Of a stretch of DNA of 27,469 nucleotides, positions 22,546 through 27,469 are shown one piece after another. Within the stretch, counting starts at the first letter, position 1; each line of letters begins with the position of its first letter. The DNA lies in NCBI GenBank assembly GCA_016206945.1, contig JACQQP010000128.1, positions 1 to 27,469 of the forward strand, read 5' to 3'. The notes beneath the pieces were generated by a model. The model had not been told where the DNA came from, ran no database searches, and worked only from the letters and a program-made list of their open reading frames with translations. This stretch comes from Candidatus Omnitrophota bacterium (GTDB lineage: Bacteria; Omnitrophota; Omnitrophia; Omnitrophales; Danuiimicrobiaceae). The position numbers and the translations under genes are program-made.

Positions 22546-23565
22546 ATGAAACCGATTGTTGCTATTACCATGGGCGATCCAGGCGGTATTGGGCCTGAGA
22601 TTATATTGAAGTCGCTTCGGGAATTGTCCCTGGACCGGGCGATTTATATGGTAGTCGGCAGCGAAGAAGTTTTCCAATACGCAAGTGAGCGAATCGGCGT
22701 TTCCTTTCGCCCTCATTTAATTCCCACCCTTGAACGTTCATTTCTAGAGGAAAATCAAATTAATTTCTTGGATGTAACCGCTGAAGCCGAAGCACTTTAC
22801 GAAAAAGTGTTTCATGAGGCCCATCCAAAAGACGAGGTTTTTTCGCAGGGGCAAGTTTCCCGCTGGAATGCGGCGCTTGCGTATTCCGCTTTGAAAGTTG
22901 CCGCTTACCAAGGAGCTTGTGATTTGATTCAAGCTGTTGTGACGGCGCCCATCCATAAGCGCGCAGTTCAGCTGTTGGATCCAAAGTTTTCAGGCCATAC
23001 CGAATATCTAGCCAAAGTCGCTCGCGTAAAGGAATTCGCCATGATGTTTGTAAGCGATCGGCTTCGCGTGACCTTGGTTACGATTCACCTTCCGCTTAAG
23101 AAAGTTCCTCGCGCACTAACGACGGAAGAAATTGTAGCAAAGATTTCGTTGACAGATGAATTTTTAAAGAAGCGTTTGGGCATCAAGACACCGAAAATCG
23201 GAGTGAGCGCCTTAAATCCGCATGGCAGTGAATTTGGAACGGAAGAAGATGAGATTATTCTTCCGGCGGTGAAACAAAGTCAGAAAGCAGGCTTAAATGT
23301 CGACGGTCCGCTCCCCGGCGATCAAGTTTTCCATGAGGCTTACGAAGGAAGGCTCGATGCGGTTGTGGCGATGTATCATGATCAAGGTCTTGCACCTTTT
23401 AAGATGATTGCCATTCGTGAAGGAGTGAATGTAACACTCGGGCTTCCTTACCTTAGAACCTCACCCGATCATGGTACCGCTTTTGATATTGCCTACCAGA
23501 ACAAGGCTTTTCCAACCGCATTCACAAATTCCATTCGACTTGTTGAGAAAACGCTGAGTTCCTAA
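22546..23565 (+). CDS. pdxA: 4-hydroxythreonine-4-phosphate dehydrogenase
   Basis: PdxA oxidises 4-phosphohydroxy-L-threonine in the DXP-dependent pathway to pyridoxal 5'-phosphate. The N-terminus MKPIVAITMGDPGGIGPEI is diagnostic. The metal ligands are H181 (TIHLPL), H226 (NPHGSE) and H278 (MYHDQG). VNVTLGLPYLRTSPDHGTAF near the end is nearly invariant. The usual NPHAGE is NPHGSE here, a mild deviation. The length is 339 aa. It ends 4 bp before the stop of the convergent aminotransferase. Confidence 0.95.
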   Translation: MKPIVAITMGDPGGIGPEIILKSLRELSLDRAIYMVVGSEEVFQYASERIGVSFRPHLIPTLERSFLEENQINFLDVTAEAEALYEKVFHEAHPKDEVFSQGQVSRWNAALAYSALKVAAYQGACDLIQAVVTAPIHKRAVQLLDPKFSGHTEYLAKVARVKEFAMMFVSDRLRVTLVTIHLPLKKVPRALTTEEIVAKISLTDEFLKKRLGIKTPKIGVSALNPHGSEFGTEEDEIILPAVKQSQKAGLNVDGPLPGDQVFHEAYEGRLDAVVAMYHDQGLAPFKMIAIREGVNVTLGLPYLRTSPDHGTAFDIAYQNKAFPTAFTNSIRLVEKTLSS

Positions 23566-23569
23566 TTTT

Positions 23570-24808
23570 TTATCCTTTCATTGCGATCCGTTTCAAGATT
23601 CGAAGGATTCCCTCCTGGAAAACAACCGGTTGGGGAAGAAGACTCAATACAATAAATGCTTCTTCTTGCCCACCAAACAGATTGGCCGAGAAATCAAAAA
23701 AGTAACCTGGATGTACATAGACATGATCTTCTTCTAAGAATTCCAACGTCCAATTCTCATCGCATTGTGTACGCGGTAGACGAAGGATCGCATACCATCC
23801 TCCCTCGATGTCAAGCAAAGATACAGGATGAAAAGCTTGAGTTTGATTTGCGAGAAACGTCCGGTTGTCTCGAATCCGATTTCTGATTTCATTTTGGATT
23901 TTTGTTTTGAACGATAACCAATAAGAAAGGGAATTTTGAATGGGTGTGCTGACAGAAAGATAGGTGTCAAGAATCATCTCAAACCTTTCGAGAAGGGGGT
24001 TAAGCGATTGTTCTGGCCCGTTCGCAACGACCCAAGCCAATTTCATTTGCGGAAGCCCCAAAACTTTTGAAATTCCGCTCAGTGTAAAGGTCAACACCTC
24101 TTTTATTTCCGAAACACTTGAGACAAGGTCCTTTTCCTGCACCCCGTTACTCCGACCCTCAGAGGGGAAAGTGAAGGGCATGGCGTAATCTGAAAAAACT
24201 TCATCTGAAATCAATGCGAGCGATCTCGCTTTTGCGATCTGTAACATTTCATTAAGTTCATTCTTCTTAACGAAAGACCCCGTTGGATTGTTGGGATGGA
24301 CCAAGATGATCGCTTTGGTTTCAGGACGGAGGGCGTCTAAAAGGCACTCGACATTTATACGCCATTTCTGTTCATGATATATGAGAGGATAGGGATCCAA
24401 TTCAATGTCATTTAAATCGGCGAGGAAATCGAACAAAGGGTAGCTTGGGCGCGGCACAAGGATTCGATCGCCGGGATTGGTAATCAGTCGAAAAAGGAAC
24501 GAATAGCCTTCACTGGTAGATGAAGTTAAAAAGATGTGCTCCGGATCGACCGAAACGCCTTTTTCTCGGTAGTATATTTGGATGGCTTGGCGTGCCTCAA
24601 GCGTTCCTCTCGGTGCGGGGTGATGTGAAAGATTTGCTGGATAAGTCAGCGAGTTTAGAAGCTTCGGATGTAAATATTCGAAACCGCATTGGGTGGGATT
24701 GGACTCAGAAAGATCTAGAATTTCTGCTCCTGATTCTTTTAAAGTTTTTAAGCGTAGACTCAGCTTGTTTTGGGTCAACTTCCAATTGGTTCTGGTTGCT
24801 AAGGTCAT
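23570..24808 (-). CDS. Class I/II PLP-dependent aminotransferase
   Basis: This is a second fold-type I transaminase, only distantly like the one at 18367. NPTG is at residues 174-177, SDEVFSDY at 201-208, and the PLP lysine is K248 in LSGISKVLGLPQMK. Residues 34-41 (SESNPTQC) replace the usual substrate-side SxGEPDF motif, as in some alanine/valine-type subfamilies. It is 412 aa, on the opposite strand, and convergent with pdxA; its 5' end faces the promoter region at 24809-24885. The substrate is unknown. The 5' part of the 24809-24885 spacer has a possible -10 for it (TATAGA on the minus strand, 24826-24831). Confidence 0.85.
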   Translation of the reverse strand: MTLATRTNWKLTQNKLSLRLKTLKESGAEILDLSESNPTQCGFEYLHPKLLNSLTYPANLSHHPAPRGTLEARQAIQIYYREKGVSVDPEHIFLTSSTSEGYSFLFRLITNPGDRILVPRPSYPLFDFLADLNDIELDPYPLIYHEQKWRINVECLLDALRPETKAIILVHPNNPTGSFVKKNELNEMLQIAKARSLALISDEVFSDYAMPFTFPSEGRSNGVQEKDLVSSVSEIKEVLTFTLSGISKVLGLPQMKLAWVVANGPEQSLNPLLERFEMILDTYLSVSTPIQNSLSYWLSFKTKIQNEIRNRIRDNRTFLANQTQAFHPVSLLDIEGGWYAILRLPRTQCDENWTLEFLEEDHVYVHPGYFFDFSANLFGGQEEAFIVLSLLPQPVVFQEGILRILKRIAMKG

Positions 24809-24832
24809 GGTCCAATGGAAAAGTTTCTATAG

Positions 24833-24861
24833 TTGACAGTTCGTATGCAAGAGACTAGAAT
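24833..24861 (+). promoter_or_regulatory. Sigma70-type promoter for the epimerase-DUF3047 pair
   Basis: TTGACA at 24833-24838 is a perfect -35 hexamer. After exactly 17 bp comes TAGAAT at 24856-24861, a one-mismatch -10. Transcription should begin near 24868, giving a leader of only ~18 nt before the ATG at 24886, with no clear Shine-Dalgarno sequence. A possible divergent -10 for the minus-strand aminotransferase lies directly next to the -35. Confidence 0.8.
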
Positions 24862-24885
24862 TCCGCGACACGTAAACAAGTTATT

Positions 24886-25869
24886 ATGACACAAAGTCAA
24901 GATCAAGATCAAAAAATTAAAGAGCGATCGATTTTATCATTCAAAAAGTACGAGCTTAAGAATGATCAACTGGAGCTCAACTTTATCCCCAAGTATGGAT
25001 GCTCTTGGAGTACGCTTCGCGTCTGTTTAGAGGGGAAATGGGTGGATCTTCTAAAGCCTCTTTTTGGCGATCGGGTTCCTTTTCATTATGGCTCCTTCAT
25101 TATGGCGCCATGGTCCAATCGGATTGGACAAGGGACATTTGGATTTGAAGGCAAACGTTATGCGCTTCGGAAAAACTTTCCCGACGGGACGGCGATACAT
25201 GGAGATGTTCGCACGCGTCCTTGGGAGGTTAAAAGGGCGGCCGATAAAGAATTCGAAGCTACCCTTGACTCTAGAGAGGTTCCTGATTTTAACTATCCTT
25301 TTAAACTGAAGTTTAAACATACTTTGGAGCTTACGGGGAACCGTTTGACAATGGCGCTTTTCATCGAGAACGTGGATGAGAGGCGCGCACCCGTTGGATT
25401 TGGTTTTCACCCCTTTTTTAGAAGGCGTCTTACCGATCGTGATCAAGATGTAGCCCTTGTGCTTCCGGCGGAGAAAGTTTATCCCGATGAGAAGTACATT
25501 CCGAGGGGAACTGCGATTCAAGTTGCAGGAAAGACGGATCTCAGGTCCGAGCGGTTTCTAGGCGATGCGGATTTAGATCATTGTTTTACGGATTTGAGGA
25601 CACATCTCATTCGTTTAATTTATTCAGGTTCCAAGAGGGAAGTTCATGTTCGAGTCGATCCTGTATTAAGTCATACTGTGATTTATGCGCCAAGTGGTAC
25701 GGATGGGCGAGCCGCAGATTTCGTCGCCGTAGAACCAGTGACTCATGTGACCAACGGTTTTAATTTTCGTGAATTGGGTTGGAACCATACCGGCGTTAAA
25801 GTTTTAGAACCTGGCGAACAATGGGGAGGAGGATGCGACATTTCGATCAAGAACCTGAATCAAAAGTAG
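24886..25869 (+). CDS. Aldose 1-epimerase (mutarotase) family protein
   Basis: Family members interconvert alpha and beta anomers of sugars in the cytosol. The beta-sandwich signatures are in order: APWSNRIGQGTF (74-85), H105 in AIHGDVRTRPW, H175 in GFGFHPFF, and the catalytic-base candidate E283 in VAVEPVTHVTNGFN. The two histidines and the glutamate match the GalM catalytic set. The APWSNRI form resembles the YphB/GalM-like subgroup rather than classical GalM. The length is 327 aa. It is the first gene after a strong promoter. The sugar is not predictable. Confidence 0.85.
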   Translation: MTQSQDQDQKIKERSILSFKKYELKNDQLELNFIPKYGCSWSTLRVCLEGKWVDLLKPLFGDRVPFHYGSFIMAPWSNRIGQGTFGFEGKRYALRKNFPDGTAIHGDVRTRPWEVKRAADKEFEATLDSREVPDFNYPFKLKFKHTLELTGNRLTMALFIENVDERRAPVGFGFHPFFRRRLTDRDQDVALVLPAEKVYPDEKYIPRGTAIQVAGKTDLRSERFLGDADLDHCFTDLRTHLIRLIYSGSKREVHVRVDPVLSHTVIYAPSGTDGRAADFVAVEPVTHVTNGFNFRELGWNHTGVKVLEPGEQWGGGCDISIKNLNQK

Positions 25870-25880
25870 GCGTTTCTGGA

Positions 25881-26714
25881 ATGGAAGCCGAGCCTTCTCC
25901 AAAAAGGAAGAAACGCTTCAACATTTATTTTTTGTTTTTTTGGATTTTCATCGGATTAACCCTAATCCCTTTAATCTATTTCCGAATGGAAAGGCAACCA
26001 ATCCCACCGATTCCTTTCACGGCGCTTATCTCAGATCAAGTTTCCATGCTTCCCTTGCTCGATTTGAAATTCGAAAAACAATCTCTCTTTAAAGATTGGC
26101 AGGAGCATGTTTTTCATGAGAAAACGTTATATCAAATTGAAACTAGTAATGGTGAAGACGCGTTGCATGCTTTAAGTCAAGGAACGTCATCCCTTCTGTT
26201 CAAAGAAGTCCATATTAAATTATCGGATCGGCCTTTTTTAACGTGGGAATGGAACGCAATTCGATTTCCGAAAAACAAGCAAAATAAAATTTTGGCCGCT
26301 AAATCGGATAATGATTACGCGGCGCGAGTCTATGTTGCTTTTAAAGGAGGAGGCTCTTTTTTAAAAGAGCAAGCCTCCTTTTTGAAAGGGCGAATTCCTC
26401 TCATGAAGGAGCGTGCTCCTTTTTTGGCAGATGTGATTCAGTATGTGTGGGATGACCACTTTCCTGAAGGTACGTACCAGTCCAGTCCGTATTCGAGAAA
26501 GACTAAGATCTTTGTGGTTCGGAGTGGAAAGATAAATGGTTCTCAAGGTTGGGTCCGTGAGAAGCGCGATCTTGTCAAGGATTATGAAGTGCTTTTCAGG
26601 AAAGCTCCGCGAGGAGATGTCATTGCGGTTGGCATCATGTCCGATTCAGATAATACGGGGACGGAGGCCGAGGCGTTTTATAAGAATTTGACAATTGAAA
26701 AGCCCCGGATTTAG
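25881..26714 (+). CDS. DUF3047-type protein with N-terminal membrane anchor
   Basis: The function is unknown. From the ATG at 25881 the protein is 277 aa, with a basic N-terminus, one hydrophobic helix (about residues 13-34), and a periplasmic-type domain. The domain has the DUF3047 pattern: LTWEWNA, DNDYAARVYVAF, VQYVW-like IQYVWDD, REKRDLVKDY and SDSDNTGTEAEAFY. Starts at 25821 or 25833 overlap the epimerase end; the latter has GGAGGAGG in front but almost no spacing. Residues 159-186 are four degenerate seven-residue repeats absent from typical members. It follows the epimerase in the same transcript. Confidence 0.75.
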   Translation: MEAEPSPKRKKRFNIYFLFFWIFIGLTLIPLIYFRMERQPIPPIPFTALISDQVSMLPLLDLKFEKQSLFKDWQEHVFHEKTLYQIETSNGEDALHALSQGTSSLLFKEVHIKLSDRPFLTWEWNAIRFPKNKQNKILAAKSDNDYAARVYVAFKGGGSFLKEQASFLKGRIPLMKERAPFLADVIQYVWDDHFPEGTYQSSPYSRKTKIFVVRSGKINGSQGWVREKRDLVKDYEVLFRKAPRGDVIAVGIMSDSDNTGTEAEAFYKNLTIEKPRI

Positions 26715-26729
26715 ATTTTTTATTTGAGC

Positions 26730-26758
26730 TTGACTTTGCAAGAGGTGTCGGTTATAGT
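26730..26758 (+). promoter_or_regulatory. Sigma70-type promoter upstream of the csp leader
   Basis: TTGACT at 26730-26735 and TATAGT at 26753-26758 are separated by exactly 17 bp. Each hexamer differs from consensus at one position. Transcription should begin near 26765. Downstream is first a terminator (26819-26853), then the cold-shock gene at 27072. This could be the csp promoter with a ~307-nt leader, or the promoter of a separate short RNA. Confidence 0.75.
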
Positions 26759-26764
26759 TTCGAC

Positions 26765-26853
26765 GGTAATTGCTGTGAAGCTTTTAGGTCAGAAAATATC
26801 AAACAAGTGAATGAAAGGCCGCGAGCGTAACACGAGCTTCGCGGTTTTTTTTT
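26765..26853 (+). ncRNA. Candidate short transcript (about 90 nt) ending at an intrinsic terminator
   Basis: A good promoter (26730-26758) and an intrinsic terminator (26819-26853) bracket about 90 bases without a convincing gene. I do not recognise the sequence as a known RNA class; it is too short for tmRNA, RNase P RNA or 6S RNA and lacks SRP signatures. It could be an independent small RNA or a prematurely terminated cold-shock leader. The boundaries are inferred from the promoter and terminator only. Confidence 0.4.
26819..26853 (+). terminator. Intrinsic terminator within the csp upstream region
   Basis: CCGCGA (26819-26824) pairs with TCGCGG (26839-26844), with an additional GC/GC pair and a one-base bulge inside. 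A run of nine T residues follows (26845-26853). This is a classical rho-independent terminator on the + strand. It lies 218 bp before the csp start and downstream of a promoter. Confidence 0.8.
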
Positions 26854-26864
26854 CGCCAAAGCCC

Positions 26865-27071
26865 GTGGCGAATCCGCCACGCAGTGTGGCGGAATTTTTG
26901 GTAGCCTGGTGCTTCACCCCGTTAGAGGTAAGAGGTACTTTAACGGTGTCATCTCTAAGAGATGTGGACCTCCAGCCCCGCTAGAAATGAGATCGTGTAA
27001 AAAAATTTTAATGGGGCTAACAGAGTTCACGCAGTAAAAGTGCCGAAGTACGGCAAGAAAGGAAATCAGTT
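26865..27071 (+). promoter_or_regulatory. Structured leader region of the cold-shock gene
   Basis: Two mutually exclusive hairpins share one strand: GTGGCG/CGCCAC (26865-26880) and TCCGCCAC/GTGGCGGA (26873-26893), the latter followed by ATTTTT. Further on are CCGTTA/TAACGG (26919-26924 with 26941-26946), CATCTC/GAGATG (26950-26964), long-range AGCCCC/GGGGCT (26974-26979 with 27013-27018) and TGCCG/CGGCA (27041-27055), just before the AAAGGAAA ribosome-binding site. No second good promoter is evident. Long structured leaders are typical of cold-shock genes. The 26715-27071 gap holds no convincing protein gene. Confidence 0.55.
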
Positions 27072-27275
27072 ATGCCAAATGGTACTGTGAAGTGGTTCAA
27101 TAACCAAAAGGGATATGGATTCATCACGCCTGAGGGCAGCGGAAACGATGTGTTTGTACACTTTTCTGCGCTTCAAGGTGATGGGTACAAGTCTTTAAAA
27201 GAAGGTGACTCGGTCACTTTCGATGTGGTTCGTGGACCAAAAGGTGAACAGGCTGCTAACGTTCAAAGGCGTTAA
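27072..27275 (+). CDS. Cold-shock domain protein (CspA family)
   Basis: This is a single-domain RNA/DNA chaperone that binds single-stranded nucleic acid and melts RNA structure in the cytosol. The 67-aa protein starts MPNGTVKWFNNQKGYGFI, contains RNP1 (KGYGFI) and RNP2 (DVFVHF), and ends with GPKGEQAANVQRR. This is the usual length for the family. AAAGGAAA lies about 8 nt upstream. It is monocistronic, closed by a strong terminator and preceded by a long structured leader. Whether it is cold-induced cannot be told from sequence. Confidence 0.96.
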   Translation: MPNGTVKWFNNQKGYGFITPEGSGNDVFVHFSALQGDGYKSLKEGDSVTFDVVRGPKGEQAANVQRR

Positions 27276-27305
27276 GCAATTGTTCTAAAGTTAGGAGAAG
27301 TGAAG

Positions 27306-27340
27306 AACCCCCTGCTTGTTAGGCAGGGGGTTTTCTTTTT
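27306..27340 (+). terminator. Strong intrinsic terminator after the cold-shock gene
   Basis: AACCCCCTGC (27306-27315) pairs perfectly with GCAGGGGGTT (27323-27332) across a 7-nt loop and is followed by TTCTTTTT. It ends the csp transcript. It also lies directly before the stop of the minus-strand permease gene, but the minus-strand side lacks a good T-tract. Confidence 0.93.
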
Positions 27341-27343
27341 AGA

Positions 27344-27469
27344 TTATCCCGCAGTTCCCCATTGGCGGCGGAGCAGTTTCTCGAACTGGGCGAAGATCAA
27401 TCGGTCGAAAACGAGACCGACGGCAGCGATGATCAACATGACGGCTACCACCTGAGACATGTCGTTGAG
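27344..27469 (-). CDS. ABC-transporter permease, C-terminal fragment (NitT/TauT type)
   Basis: Read on the minus strand, 27469 to 27344 encodes 41 residues and a TAA stop: a hydrophobic segment (MSQVVAVMLIIAAVGLVFDR) followed by a basic tail (FEKLLRRQWG). This matches the last transmembrane helix and C-terminus of SsuC/TauC-type permeases for nitrate, sulfonate or taurine-like substrates, where VxxVMxxIxxxGxxxDR and RRxW are usual. The gene continues beyond the window. Only a short stretch is visible, so the family call is moderate and the substrate is open. Confidence 0.65.
   Translation of the reverse strand, partial: LNDMSQVVAVMLIIAAVGLVFDRLIFAQFEKLLRRQWGTAG

Noticed and set aside
22332..22716. 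Two minus-strand frames around the surA-pdxA junction
   Set aside because: Their distinctive Ser-Val-Leu-Cys and Glu-Asn-Arg strings are simply the heptad repeats read in frame.
26812..26985. A 57-codon frame starting at ATG 26812
   Set aside because: It runs through the intrinsic terminator and several hairpins, has no good ribosome-binding site and resembles nothing known.

Overview
The window is chromosomal DNA from a Gram-negative-type bacterium (SecY, a secreted SurA-like foldase, PdxA) and is dominated by one very long ribosomal-protein superoperon on the + strand. The gene order (fusA-S10-spc-alpha), zinc-type S14, S4, L24, L36 and Adk, and the many palindromic intergenic repeats fit an uncultivated lineage. 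Omnitrophota or a Nitrospirota/Deltaproteobacteria-like group are my guesses, but I cannot fix the phylum from this sequence.

Layout. 1-93: an inverted heptad-repeat element abutting fusA. 94-18154: fusA, rpsJ, rplC, rplD, rplW, rplB, rpsS, rplV, rpsC, rplP, rpmC, rpsQ, rplN, rplX, rplE, rpsN (zinc type), rpsH, rplF, rplR, rpsE, rplO, secY, adk, map, infA, rpmJ, rpsM, rpsK, rpsD, rpoA, rplQ. tuf is absent between fusA and rpsJ, and rpmD is absent between rpsE and rplO. 18367-23565 (+): class I aminotransferase, a strongly shortened Mfd, a SurA-like peptidyl-prolyl isomerase and pdxA. 23570-24808 (-): a second PLP-dependent aminotransferase, convergent with pdxA. 24886-26714 (+): an aldose-1-epimerase-like gene and a DUF3047-type membrane-anchored protein, behind a clear sigma70-type promoter. 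26715-27071: a promoter, a terminator-ended short transcription unit and a structured leader. 27072-27275: a cold-shock protein with a strong terminator. 27344-27469 (-): the last 41 codons of an ABC-transporter permease.

How the genes work together. The superoperon supplies ribosomal proteins, elongation factor G, initiation factor 1, the RNA polymerase alpha subunit, the Sec channel, adenylate kinase and methionine aminopeptidase: translation, transcription and export in one block. The second cluster joins a transcription-coupled-repair translocase, an envelope foldase and a vitamin B6 biosynthesis enzyme, with PLP-dependent aminotransferases on both sides.

The most unusual content is of two kinds. 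First, the Mfd homologue appears cut down to a UvrA-binding-like D2 segment joined directly to the RNA-polymerase-interacting domain and translocase, without D1a, D1b, D3 and D7. Second, several distinct palindromic repeat families sit inside the superoperon, some taking over stop codons, ribosome-binding sites or the 3' end of a gene (L29). The most elaborate is a three-hairpin array before rpoA whose outer hairpins have fully complementary 12-nt loops.
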